This document shows positions 23,062-31,356 of a stretch of DNA of 34,331 nucleotides, one piece after another (within the stretch, counting starts at the first letter, position 1; every line of letters starts with the position of its first letter). Under the pieces are notes generated by a model. It was not told the origin of the DNA and did no database searches. It saw nothing but the letters and a program-made list of their open reading frames with translations. Made by a program: the position numbers and the translations under genes. The DNA comes from Methanosaeta sp. PtaU1.Bin112 (GTDB taxonomy: Archaea > Halobacteriota > Methanosarcinia > Methanotrichales > Methanotrichaceae): assembly GCA_002067705.1 (NCBI GenBank), contig MVRL01000197.1:1-34331 (forward strand), in the 5' to 3' direction.

Positions 23062-24492
23062 TTAACAAGAAGGCGCCTTCTCCTCCGCCTCCCATTTCCC
23101 GCCCTTCATCAGCCACCCATCCATATCCGCGGCTGCGATCTTGCCCTCGCCCATGGCGCTGATCACCGTGGCTCCGCCGCTGGTGATGTCTCCCCCCGCC
23201 CAGACGCCTTGCATGGTCGTGCGGCCCCGGCTGTCCACCACGAGAGTTCCCCATTTGGTGGTCTTCAGCTGCGGTGTGCTGCTGGCAATTAGTGGATTGG
23301 GCACCGTTCCCACGGCAATGACCACCGTATCCACATCGACGATATGCTCCGATCCCTTCTTCACCCGCGGGCTCCTGCGGCCTGAGGCATCGGGCTCGCC
23401 CAGCTCCATCTGCACGACCTCCATGGCTTTGACCATTCCCCGCTCATCTCCTAAAAATCGAGTTGGATTGGTTAAAAAGTCGAAGATAACATCCTCCTCC
23501 ATGGCATTTTCCACCTCCTCCAGACGGGCAGGCATCTCTTCACGGGAGCGGCGGTAGATGACGTGCACCTCATCCGCACCCAGGCGCATGGCAGAGCGGG
23601 CCGCATCCATGGCCACATTTCCGCCGCCTACCACTGCCACCTTCCTGCCCTTTTTGATGGGCGTATCGTACTCCGGGAACTTGTAGGCCTTCATCAGGTT
23701 GACTCTCGTCAGATACTCGTTAGCGGAATAAACGCCGCTCAGGTTCTCGCCGGGAACATTGAGAAAACGCGGCGCGCCCGCACCTATTCCCAGGAAGATG
23801 GCGTCGTAATCCCCTTTGAGCAGGCCCTCGACCTGCACCTGTCTGCCCACGACGCTGTCCAGCTCCAGATCGACACCCAATGACTTCACATAATCGATCT
23901 CCGCCCTGACGATGCTCTTGGGCAGGCGAAACTCGGGAATGCCGTAAACCAGGACGCCGCCGCCATCATGCAGCGCCTCGAAGATGGTAACCTTGTGTCC
24001 GAACTTTGCCATATCCGCGGCCACAGTCAGCCCAGCCGGACCACTGCCCACCACCGCCACCCGCTTTCCTGTGGCCTTTGCGACCTCGCACTCAGGCTTC
24101 TTCGACTGGGATAACTCCCAATCTGCCACATAGCGCTCCAGGCGGCCAATGGCAATCGGCGCGCCCTTCTTGGCCAGGATGCATTTGCTCTCGCACTGCA
24201 CCTCCTGAGGGCAGACCCGGCCGCATATTCCCGGGAGGCTGTTCTTTTTCTTGAGGGCTATCGTCGCCCCCTGCATGTCTCCTTCCCGCAGGGCGCAGAT
24301 AAAATCAGGTATCAGCACCCCCACCGGACAGCCTTCCATGCACTTGGGCTTCTTGCATTGAAGACATCTGCCTGCCTCATCTGCTGCCTGATCAGTACTG
24401 TAGCCCAGGGCAACCTCGGAAAAGTTGCTCTTCCTCTTTTCTGGAGATTGCTTGGGCATCTCCACCCGGTTCAAATTAATCTTGCTGGACAT
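23062..24492 (-). CDS. NADPH-dependent glutamate-synthase-small-subunit-like flavoprotein (GltD/NfnB family)
   Basis: The 476-aa protein has the standard order of the family: an N-terminal region with two Cys groups for [4Fe-4S] clusters (C43, C46, C51, C55 and C90, C94, C100, C104), the FAD loop VVGSGPAGL (147-155), and an NADPH Rossmann loop VAVVGGGNVAMDAARS near 285. A C-terminal GGDITSGGATV segment completes FAD binding. Such proteins pass electrons between NADPH and ferredoxin or a partner; a true glutamate synthase would need a large subunit, which is absent nearby. It is divergent from the FdhA-like gene with 143 bases between starts. Ending on a T-rich terminator. Its partner may be the FdhA-like protein, ferredoxin or another subunit elsewhere. 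Confidence 0.9.
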   Translation of the reverse strand: MSSKINLNRVEMPKQSPEKRKSNFSEVALGYSTDQAADEAGRCLQCKKPKCMEGCPVGVLIPDFICALREGDMQGATIALKKKNSLPGICGRVCPQEVQCESKCILAKKGAPIAIGRLERYVADWELSQSKKPECEVAKATGKRVAVVGSGPAGLTVAADMAKFGHKVTIFEALHDGGGVLVYGIPEFRLPKSIVRAEIDYVKSLGVDLELDSVVGRQVQVEGLLKGDYDAIFLGIGAGAPRFLNVPGENLSGVYSANEYLTRVNLMKAYKFPEYDTPIKKGRKVAVVGGGNVAMDAARSAMRLGADEVHVIYRRSREEMPARLEEVENAMEEDVIFDFLTNPTRFLGDERGMVKAMEVVQMELGEPDASGRRSPRVKKGSEHIVDVDTVVIAVGTVPNPLIASSTPQLKTTKWGTLVVDSRGRTTMQGVWAGGDITSGGATVISAMGEGKIAAADMDGWLMKGGKWEAEEKAPSC

Positions 24493-24560
24493 CTATTCAA
24501 CACCGCGCCTCTGAAGGCTAAGATCTCTTCTGGCTGATCATCCTTATGCTCCGCCTTTGA

Positions 24561-24569
24561 ATATTAATA
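24561..24569. promoter_or_regulatory. TATA-like element between the divergent redox genes
   Basis: ATATTAATA sits 67 bases before the FdhA-like ATG and about 70 bases before the flavoprotein ATG on the other strand; it is nearly symmetrical and could serve either direction. The 143-base gap holds no other gene. Confidence 0.4.
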
Positions 24570-24635
24570 AGATTTTCCTTCTAGAGCAACCTTCTAATAC
24601 AATTAATCCACTACATTTCCAGGCGCGGTTGGAAC

Positions 24636-27389
24636 ATGTCAGCAATAAAACTCATGATAGATGATCAAATGGTAGAGGTTCCCAAGGGATCTACCATTTT
24701 GGATGCAGCCCGAAAGGCGGGATCTTATATACCAGCACTTTGCGACCACCCCGATCTGAAGCCCATCGGCTCCTGCAAACTATGCATCGTCTCGGTAAAG
24801 GGCATGGACTACTACCCTACTGCCTGCAACACCCTGGCGGAAGAGGGAATGGTTGTTCAGACCAGGACCGATGAGCTGCAAGAGATGAGACGAAACACCC
24901 TGGAGATGCTCCTGGCCCTCACCAATCATCCCACCAGCTGCCTCTTTTGCGACAGGAAGAACGAATGCACCGATCTGCGCGAATGCCTGCGCAAGTTTCC
25001 TGTCACTGTGGGCTGCAAGTACTGCCCAAAGAATGAGGAATGTGAGTTGCAGGAGGCGGTGCGGTTCGTCGGGCTGGAGAAGATCAGATACCAGATCTCT
25101 TTTAAGAATATGCCGGTTCTGAGGGAGCCATTCTTCGATCGCAATTACAGCCTCTGCATCATGTGCAGCCGATGCATCCGAATCTGTGAGGATGTGCGCG
25201 GCGTGGGCATTCTCTTCCATAATCCTGATTTTCATCGCATGAACTGGATAGGTCCGGAATCACTACAGGACGCAGACTGCAAATTCTGCGGGGCATGTGT
25301 GGATGCCTGTCCCACAGGAGCTCTCTTCGCCCGATCTGAGAAGTGGCAAAAACCGGAGTTCTCGGTCTCGACAATCTGCCCCTACTGCGGCGTGGGCTGC
25401 CGGCTTAAGCTCGGCGTCAGGGAAGAGAGGATAGTCTCCATCCATCCAGATAGAGATGGACCGGTAAATCGGGGGCAAGCATGCGTTAAAGGCCGTTTCG
25501 GCCTGGACGAGATCGTCCATCATCCCGACCGACTGACCACTCCGCTGATCAGACGCAACGGCAGGCTGGAGGAGGCCAGTTGGGAGGAAGCGCTCAATCT
25601 GATCGCCAAAAAGTTCTCTGAAATCAAAGAAAAATATGGGCCTGATTCGCTGGGAGCACTCTCCTCTTCCCGGTGTACCAATGAGGAGAACTTCCTGATG
25701 AGCAAACTGGCACGCGCCGTCTTCGGCACCAACAATGTGGACAACTGCGCCCGAGTCTGCCATGCGCCTTCGGTCACTGGGCTTGCCGCCTGCTTCGGCA
25801 GCGGGGCCGCCACCAATTCTTTCGACCAGATCGAAGACGCTGATCTCCTGTTCATCATCGGCTCCAACACTACTGAGGCTCATCCCATCGTCAGTCTGAA
25901 GATCATCAAGGCAGAGGCCAAGGGCGCGAAGATCATCGTCGCCGATCCCCGCAAGATCGAGCTGGTCGACCGGGCAGCCATCTGGCTCAACCTCAAGCCG
26001 GGAACCAACATCGCCCTGCTCAATGCAATGATGAATGTCATTATAAGTGAGGGCCTGGAAGATCGCGACTTCATCGCCAGCCGAACGGAAGGCTTCGAAG
26101 AATTCCGCAAGACCGTTATGGAGTATCCGCCGGAAAGAGCGAGCAAGATAACCGGAGTTCCAGCAGAAGATATCATAGCGGCAGCCAGGCTTTATGGTCA
26201 GGCCGGCAAGGCGATGATCATCTACAGCCTGGGAATCACGGAGCACATTACCGGAACTGCCAATGTCATGTCCCTGGGCAACCTTGCCATGCTCACCGGC
26301 AATGTCGGCCGCCGGTCGACCGGTGTAATGCCCCTGCGCGGGCAGAACAACGTGCAAGGAGCATGTGATATGGGGGCCCTTCCTAATGTTCATGTTGGCT
26401 ACCAGCCGGTAGCGGACGCGGCCATCCGCTCCAAATTCGAAGAGGCCTGGCATGTCAAATTGCCGGAGAATATTGGTCTGACCTCGACACAAATGCTGGA
26501 GGGCGACCAGGAATCAAAGATCAGAGCGCTTTATATCCTGGGAGAAGACCCTGCCCAGACCGACCCGGACACCAATCGGGTACGCGCTTCTCTCGAAGCT
26601 CTGGACTTCCTGGTTGTCCAGGAGATCTTTCCCACAGAGACCACCAAATACGCAGATGTCATTCTGCCTGCGGCCAGTTTTGCAGAATGCGACGGAACCT
26701 TTACCAATGGCGAGCGGCGCATTCAAAGGGTGAACAAAGCAATACCGCCAATCAGCGGCCTGGAGAACTGGCAGACGATCTGTCTCATCTCCCAGAAGAT
26801 GGGCTACCCAATGAAATACAATAATCCTTCGGAGATCATGGATGAGGTTGCCGCCCTCGCGCCGATGTTTGCAGGCGTGAGCTTCTCCCGGCTGGGAAGC
26901 AAAGGTCTGCAATGGCCCTGTCCATCGATCGGACATCCGGGGACAGAGACGCTGCATGCGGAGAAGTTCAGCCGGGGCCGGGGAAAGTTCAACGCCGTGG
27001 AGCATCGGTATCCTGCCGAGCAGCCCGATCCCGACTATCCTCTGATCCTCACCACCGGCAGGAGAAGAGAGCATTACAACTGCGGTTCCATGACCAGGCG
27101 CTCCAAGGGAATCATGTGGGTATGGCCGGAGGAAACAATAGAGATAAGCCCAACTGATGCAAAAGAGCTTGGAATTGGAGACGGCGAGGAGGTTTTGGTC
27201 AGGTCGAGGCGCGGCTCTTTGCGGACAAAAGCCAGGGTTACCGACAGGTCATCCCGCGGCGTGGCCTTCATGTCCTTCCACTACCAGGATGTTCTTACCA
27301 ACCTTCTCACCAACGCTGCTCTGGACCCTCAAGCCAAGACGCCGGAGTATAAGGCATGCGCCATACGGATAGAGAAGATCGCCTGCTGA
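24636..27389 (+). CDS. FdhA-like molybdo/tungsto-oxidoreductase with NuoG-like iron-sulfur head
   Basis: The 917-aa protein is a one-chain fusion. Residues 1-80 are a [2Fe-2S] ferredoxin domain (C36, C47, C50, C64). A His-Cys cluster follows (H98, C102, C105, C111), then an extra Cys group (C127, C130, C136). Two [4Fe-4S] ferredoxin motifs lie at C174-C184 and C215-C225. The catalytic part begins with a [4Fe-4S] ligand set (C248, C251, C255, C283), and the metal ligand is Cys375 in RVCHAPSV, the position of selenocysteine in some formate dehydrogenases, with the catalytic His376 next to it. The pterin-binding C-terminal domain is complete. This suits a formate dehydrogenase alpha subunit reducing NAD(P), ferredoxin or another carrier; no FdhB or F420 subunit is adjacent. 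Function as formate dehydrogenase is inferred. Start ATG 24636, with GGTTGGAA before it. Confidence 0.9.
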   Translation: MSAIKLMIDDQMVEVPKGSTILDAARKAGSYIPALCDHPDLKPIGSCKLCIVSVKGMDYYPTACNTLAEEGMVVQTRTDELQEMRRNTLEMLLALTNHPTSCLFCDRKNECTDLRECLRKFPVTVGCKYCPKNEECELQEAVRFVGLEKIRYQISFKNMPVLREPFFDRNYSLCIMCSRCIRICEDVRGVGILFHNPDFHRMNWIGPESLQDADCKFCGACVDACPTGALFARSEKWQKPEFSVSTICPYCGVGCRLKLGVREERIVSIHPDRDGPVNRGQACVKGRFGLDEIVHHPDRLTTPLIRRNGRLEEASWEEALNLIAKKFSEIKEKYGPDSLGALSSSRCTNEENFLMSKLARAVFGTNNVDNCARVCHAPSVTGLAACFGSGAATNSFDQIEDADLLFIIGSNTTEAHPIVSLKIIKAEAKGAKIIVADPRKIELVDRAAIWLNLKPGTNIALLNAMMNVIISEGLEDRDFIASRTEGFEEFRKTVMEYPPERASKITGVPAEDIIAAARLYGQAGKAMIIYSLGITEHITGTANVMSLGNLAMLTGNVGRRSTGVMPLRGQNNVQGACDMGALPNVHVGYQPVADAAIRSKFEEAWHVKLPENIGLTSTQMLEGDQESKIRALYILGEDPAQTDPDTNRVRASLEALDFLVVQEIFPTETTKYADVILPAASFAECDGTFTNGERRIQRVNKAIPPISGLENWQTICLISQKMGYPMKYNNPSEIMDEVAALAPMFAGVSFSRLGSKGLQWPCPSIGHPGTETLHAEKFSRGRGKFNAVEHRYPAEQPDPDYPLILTTGRRREHYNCGSMTRRSKGIMWVWPEETIEISPTDAKELGIGDGEEVLVRSRRGSLRTKARVTDRSSRGVAFMSFHYQDVLTNLLTNAALDPQAKTPEYKACAIRIEKIAC

Positions 27390-27437
27390 AGGACTGATGA
27401 GGGGGCTTCTCTCGCCTGTCCTTCGCAATCCTTCAAG

Positions 27438-27474
27438 AAAAAAAGTGGCGCAAAAGCATTAGATTTTTGCGCCA
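27438..27474 (-). terminator. Hairpin plus T7 terminator of the HyuA-deacetylase unit
   Basis: A perfect 10-base stem (TGGCGCAAAA/TTTTGCGCCA, loop 9 bases) is followed on the minus strand by C and then seven T residues. This is close to a bacterial-style intrinsic terminator and lies just nine bases past the deacetylase stop codon. The plus-strand FdhA-like gene, 57 bases upstream, gains no T-tract from it. Confidence 0.8.
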
Positions 27475-27482
27475 TTGCTGCT

Positions 27483-28847
27483 TTAATATCCCTTTTCTGT
27501 CCGGGTCATATTGTTATAGAACTTGAACTTATCTCTGTGCTTGTCCTGCATCAAGACGTAGCCGATTCTCCGGTCATCCAGATGCTCGGCGTACTCCTCC
27601 TGGGCGTCCTCCCGGCATGAGGAGCAGGCACCCCTGGGAATGGAGACGCAGAATGCGCTGTTCAGGATGCCATAGCCGCGCTGGGCTGATGTGGTGATGG
27701 TCATATATCCGGGACAGTCAGGGCAGAGACGGACCGACTCTTCCTGGTTTTCGTTGATCATATCAGTATCATAAAAGATCCGTCTCTTGCGGCGGTAGAA
27801 ATCTCCCAGACTGGCCAGAGCGTCTTCTACCAGTTCATCTCGCTCTTCCCAGATCTTCTGCACCTGGGAGACTGTGTGCTCGATCTCCCGCACCATTGCA
27901 GTAGACTGAACGAAACGGCCTGGCACATAGTCAGGCTCCCTGACATGAGAGTAATCGAGACCCGCCATAGCCTGGATGATGCCCGTGTTCACATAGGGCA
28001 GAGCCGTCTCCACGGCATATCCGCCCTCCAGGACACAGAGGTCCGGAGCGAGCTTTTCATTAAGCCGGGCATAGCCGTTGGCTGAGAAGCGCATATTGGC
28101 CAGCGGATCGGTGTAGTGATTGTCCTGGCCTGCCGAGTTGAGGATCAGATCTGGCTTGAAATCGTCGAGTATCGGCAGGATGAGATTGTCCAGGACGTAG
28201 TGGATACCCTCGTCTGTGGTGCCTGGGGGCAGAGGAACGTTAAGCGTTCTGGCCAGGGCCTGCGGCCCGCCCATCTCATTGACAAATCCAGAGCCAGGAT
28301 AAAGGGTGTGACCGTCCTGATGGAAGGAGAGGCAGAGCACATCCGGATCGTGCCAGAAAATCTCCTGGGTTCCGTCGCCGTGGTGCACATCGGTATCGAT
28401 GACGGCGATCCTCTTGTGGCCGTATTTGGTTCTCAAGTACTCGACCATGATGGCCATGTTGTTGATGTTGCAGAAGCCGCGGTTGCCGTGAACCACCCGC
28501 ATGCTGTGGTGGCCCGGCGGCCTGACCAGCGCAAAGCCGTTTCTGATCGCACCCTTCTCCAGGGCGTCGGCCAGAGTGAGGGTGCTGCCGGCGGCGATGA
28601 GGTGTGCTTCGGTTACCTGGCTCTCCACATCGGGAACGCAGAAATGGACCCGAGCAACATCCTTTTTATCAGCCAGGCGTGGTTTGAACTCCTCTATCTG
28701 GGGCAGGTCCATCAATCCTTCCTCAAAGATCTGGTCGCGAGTGTAGAGCAGCCTCTCCTCCCGCTCCGGATGGGTAGGCGAGATGGCCCAATCGAAGGCC
28801 GGGAAGAATATGAGGCCGGTCTTGCCGGTTTTGCCTTTGGAGGACAT
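27483..28847 (-). CDS. Histone-deacetylase-type zinc amidohydrolase with a C-terminal zinc ribbon
   Basis: The 454-aa protein has the HDAC/acetylpolyamine-amidohydrolase core: RPPGHHS (109-115, the catalytic His pair), NRGFCNINN (122-130), DTDVHHGDG (151-159) with zinc ligands D153 and H155, the third ligand D242 in SAGQDNHYTDPL, and LEGGYA with Tyr277. Residues ~310-454 form an added region: a coiled helix (KIWEERDELVEDALASLGDFY), then CPDC (375, 378), C400 and CSSC (408, 411), probably a structural zinc site. Family enzymes remove acetyl or longer acyl groups from Lys, polyamines or small molecules. The longer reading frame upstream overlaps the HyuA gene; ATG 28847, two bases after the HyuA stop, is the right start. 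Substrate unknown. Confidence 0.9.
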   Translation of the reverse strand: MSSKGKTGKTGLIFFPAFDWAISPTHPEREERLLYTRDQIFEEGLMDLPQIEEFKPRLADKKDVARVHFCVPDVESQVTEAHLIAAGSTLTLADALEKGAIRNGFALVRPPGHHSMRVVHGNRGFCNINNMAIMVEYLRTKYGHKRIAVIDTDVHHGDGTQEIFWHDPDVLCLSFHQDGHTLYPGSGFVNEMGGPQALARTLNVPLPPGTTDEGIHYVLDNLILPILDDFKPDLILNSAGQDNHYTDPLANMRFSANGYARLNEKLAPDLCVLEGGYAVETALPYVNTGIIQAMAGLDYSHVREPDYVPGRFVQSTAMVREIEHTVSQVQKIWEERDELVEDALASLGDFYRRKRRIFYDTDMINENQEESVRLCPDCPGYMTITTSAQRGYGILNSAFCVSIPRGACSSCREDAQEEYAEHLDDRRIGYVLMQDKHRDKFKFYNNMTRTEKGY

Positions 28848-28849
28848 CT

Positions 28850-30520
28850 TCAGCACCTCTCCCAGGATGGCAAAAGGCCCGCCGGAATTTCCATTCGCAC
28901 GTCCATCAGTCTTCCTACGGTTGACCAGCCTCGAATCATATTGAAAACCTCGCTGTAAGTGACCTCTGCCTCGGCAGCGTACTCGCTGATGCCCAGGCGC
29001 GCGGCCCTCTCGGCGAGCAGCCTCCGGGCCAGACGCTCCGCATCCTCGGCTGACATCTTCTGGTCTGTCACCTTTCCGGTCAGACCGTCTTCGGCCACGG
29101 AATACATTTTGTTCTCGGTGTCGATGTGCAGGTTCAGGGTTAAGGTGGGCCTGGCTACGGCAGCGCCGATGGCATTGGCCACGGGCGCATACTCGGGCAC
29201 CACTGCCCTGGCATTGAGCCGGTCGGCCACGAGCGGGACCAGAGTCGGAGCGCCTCCGCCTACACCAACCACATTCTGGGCGGAGAGAGACTCCCGGCTC
29301 ATGATCTCCCAGATGCGGTAGGCCGGCTCCTGCTCCCATTCCCGGAACATGCCGTTTATCTCCAGGACGATCTTGTCCACCACGGCATCAACCACCTTTG
29401 TGGCTGCCTCTTTGGCTGTGCAGCCCAGGCTGCCGGCCACGATGCGCATGGCCTTCTCGGCCAGAGACAGGTCGCCGATAGAAGTGAGCCCCAGGACTCG
29501 TAAGGCATCGGTGGGAGTGGGTCCATTTCCGCCCATGCAGAGCGGCGGGCCGTCCCGGTGCGGTCCGACGGAAAGGCTGCCGCCGGAGACTAACACCGCG
29601 CTGTCTCCGCCGATAGCTATCGACTTGACTGCAAAGGCCCGCACGTGGGTGAGCAGAGAGCCAACTTTGGCACCTTTGGCTGAGAGCAGGGGCTTGCCGG
29701 ATAGGATGAGAGCGAGGTCGGTGGTGGTGCCGCCGATATCCACGATGACGCTGCTCTGGCCTGGATCAGTCAGGGCCAGGACTCCCATGATGCTGGCCGC
29801 AGGCCCTGAGAAGATGGTCTCCACCGGCATCTGCACCGATTTGTCCAGGGGAAGAGTGCCGCCGTCCGCCTTGAGGATGTAGACCGGGGAATTGATCTTG
29901 CGCTCCTTGAGAGCTTTGGCCACGTCTCTGGCAAAGAGATCGTAGCTGTCAATGGTTGCTGCAGTGAGCATGGTGGTCGCTGCCCGGCGGGGGAAGTTGA
30001 GCTGGCCGGATACCCGGTGTCCAAGCTCGATCTTGCTGCCCGGAAGAGCTGCAGCCATCATCTCGCCGACCTTATTCTCATGAGAATGGTTTCTCTGGCA
30101 GAACTTTCCGACAACTGCCACGCGGGAGAGGCCCCTGGCCCGAATGCGAGAGGCTGCCTCTTTGATTTGGTCCTCCTTTAGCTTGTCGATCTCGTTGCCA
30201 CGAAAATCTATAGCTCCGTCAAGAATAATGCTCTCGCCCAGTTCATAGTCACGGGGATTTGTTCCGGGTCCAGGTATGAGCACCAACGCCACTGGATCGG
30301 TCTTGCCCTCAGCAATCATATTGGTGATCAGGGTAGTGCTCAGGACCACTCGCTCAATCTTGCGGGTATCAATGCCCCTCACCAGCTCGTCTAAGGCCGA
30401 AAGCAGGCACTTCAACAGGTTATCGTGATCTGTCGGCACATATGCGGTCTTGACCACCCGGCTGCCGTCCACAATAACAGCATCCGTGGTGGTGCCGCCC
30501 ACATCAATTCCTACTAGCAT
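28850..30520 (-). CDS. Hydantoinase/oxoprolinase A-type protein (HyuA, ASKHA fold)
   Basis: The 556-aa protein starts with the ATPase phosphate loop MLVGIDVGGTTTDAVIVD and repeats it near the middle (VIVDIGGTTTDLALIL), as in the two-domain HyuA fold. GGGAPTLVPLVADRL near the C-terminal third is a further adenosine-binding strand-loop. HyuA proteins open cyclic amides such as 5-oxoproline or hydantoins with ATP, usually with a HyuB partner; no hyuB is here, so the partner may be elsewhere or not needed. ATG 30520 has GGCGAG upstream; the longer frame to 30700 is noncoding leader. The deacetylase gene follows two bases after its stop, so both are one transcript. Confidence 0.85.
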   Translation of the reverse strand: MLVGIDVGGTTTDAVIVDGSRVVKTAYVPTDHDNLLKCLLSALDELVRGIDTRKIERVVLSTTLITNMIAEGKTDPVALVLIPGPGTNPRDYELGESIILDGAIDFRGNEIDKLKEDQIKEAASRIRARGLSRVAVVGKFCQRNHSHENKVGEMMAAALPGSKIELGHRVSGQLNFPRRAATTMLTAATIDSYDLFARDVAKALKERKINSPVYILKADGGTLPLDKSVQMPVETIFSGPAASIMGVLALTDPGQSSVIVDIGGTTTDLALILSGKPLLSAKGAKVGSLLTHVRAFAVKSIAIGGDSAVLVSGGSLSVGPHRDGPPLCMGGNGPTPTDALRVLGLTSIGDLSLAEKAMRIVAGSLGCTAKEAATKVVDAVVDKIVLEINGMFREWEQEPAYRIWEIMSRESLSAQNVVGVGGGAPTLVPLVADRLNARAVVPEYAPVANAIGAAVARPTLTLNLHIDTENKMYSVAEDGLTGKVTDQKMSAEDAERLARRLLAERAARLGISEYAAEAEVTYSEVFNMIRGWSTVGRLMDVRMEIPAGLLPSWERC

Positions 30521-30555
30521 TTTATCTCGCCTTTCGATATCAGCTAAGTTGAAGG

Positions 30556-30563
30556 GATATATC
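30556..30563. promoter_or_regulatory. Palindromic GATATATC box between hyuA-like and doc-like genes
   Basis: The self-complementary GATATATC lies about 36 bases before the HyuA start on the minus strand and 99 bases before the Doc-like ATG on the plus strand. It reads as a weak TATA box in both directions. Confidence 0.4.
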
Positions 30564-30661
30564 GGCTTTGTGGTCTTTTCAGCAGGGGATTTGCCAGACG
30601 AATTTTGGCGGGTGGTAGGAAGGTTGAAAACCTTGACAGTACCATTGGATGCCTGACCCTG

Positions 30662-31039
30662 ATGGAAAAACTCACTGAAGAAAAGGTTACTCAAATCCAT
30701 GATTTCCTGATCGCGGAGATGGGTGGAAATCCTGGCATTCGTGATCGGGCCACATTATATTTTTTGGTTGAAGCCATAAACCATGAGAAGGATCTATTCA
30801 GAAAAGCAGCTTATGCGCTATTTTTGGCAGATCGCCATCCATTTTGGGATGGTCAAAAGAGGACGGCTTTTGCGCTAGCCGACTTCATTTTAAGAGAAAA
30901 TAGCTATCGTTTTAATCGAGATGATAGAACTGAGATAATGAGGGTAATAATAAGAATAGCCGAATACAGGTGCCCTGAAGGTGAAGTGATCGATGCAATT
31001 GCAGAATGGATAAAAAAGAAGGCCCTGATGCTGGAATAG
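30662..31039 (+). CDS. doc: Doc-like Fic-fold toxin
   Basis: The 125-aa protein has the Doc signature HPFWDGQKRTAF, i.e. HxFxDGNKR with Gln in place of Asn, after a helix (FRKAAYALFLADR). Doc toxins phosphorylate elongation factor Tu; Fic relatives AMPylate proteins. ATG 30662 is preferred over an upstream TTG at 30605; no ribosome-binding site is visible. No Phd-type antitoxin precedes it, as is usual for a phd-doc pair, so either the antitoxin is the convergent 56-aa gene, lies elsewhere, or Doc is solitary. The gene ends against the stop of the convergent gene with no spacer. Confidence 0.85.
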   Translation: MEKLTEEKVTQIHDFLIAEMGGNPGIRDRATLYFLVEAINHEKDLFRKAAYALFLADRHPFWDGQKRTAFALADFILRENSYRFNRDDRTEIMRVIIRIAEYRCPEGEVIDAIAEWIKKKALMLE

Positions 31040-31210
31040 TCACATTTTAGCCAGTTCTTCCAGCATATCCTTGTGATATGCTACGCTTTCAAGGAGGTTC
31101 TTGCGTTCGCTGGGTGATAAAGCACTTAACATTTCATCGATTGATACCAAGGACACGCCGGTGAGTCTTATCTGCGTCGTAGTGTCCTCGCTTGCATCTG
31201 AGCATGCCAT
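31040..31210 (-). CDS. Small 56-aa protein convergent with doc
   Basis: ATG 31210 to TGA 31040 gives a 56-residue soluble protein. The first 20 residues are polar with a TTTQIRLTGVSL strand; the rest is a helix pair (SIDEMLSALSPSERKNLLESV, AYHKDMLEELAKM) that looks like real coding sequence. A TATA box (the reverse of GCTATAAATAGC at 31247-31258) lies about 38 bases upstream. The family is not recognised. Its stop touches the Doc stop, so the two mRNAs would overlap at their 3' ends if they run on. Confidence 0.5.
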   Translation of the reverse strand: MACSDASEDTTTQIRLTGVSLVSIDEMLSALSPSERKNLLESVAYHKDMLEELAKM

Positions 31211-31247
31211 TTGCAACACCTTTCAGATCCATCTAACTAAATAGCCG

Positions 31248-31295
31248 CTATAAATAGCTGCTATTAGTATCTACAATAAATGGCGACTATAAATA
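31248..31295. promoter_or_regulatory. Two identical TATA boxes 39 bases apart before the RM gene
   Basis: CTATAAATA occurs at 31248-31256 and 31287-31295, each in a G/C-rich setting (GCCGCTATAAATAGC, GGCGACTATAAATAA). The second is about 65 bases before the RM start ATG; the first is part of an inverted repeat and can also serve the minus-strand 56-aa gene. Tandem promoters or a regulator site are possible. Confidence 0.6.
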
Positions 31296-31356
31296 ACTTA
31301 GGGAATCTGTATGGAATATTTCCTGCCAGAAGCTTTTTGGAGAGAGAAGGCAATGA

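Noticed and set aside
25263-26492. 409-aa minus-strand frame opposite the FdhA-like gene
   Set aside because: Shadow of a well-supported coding region with no family resemblance.
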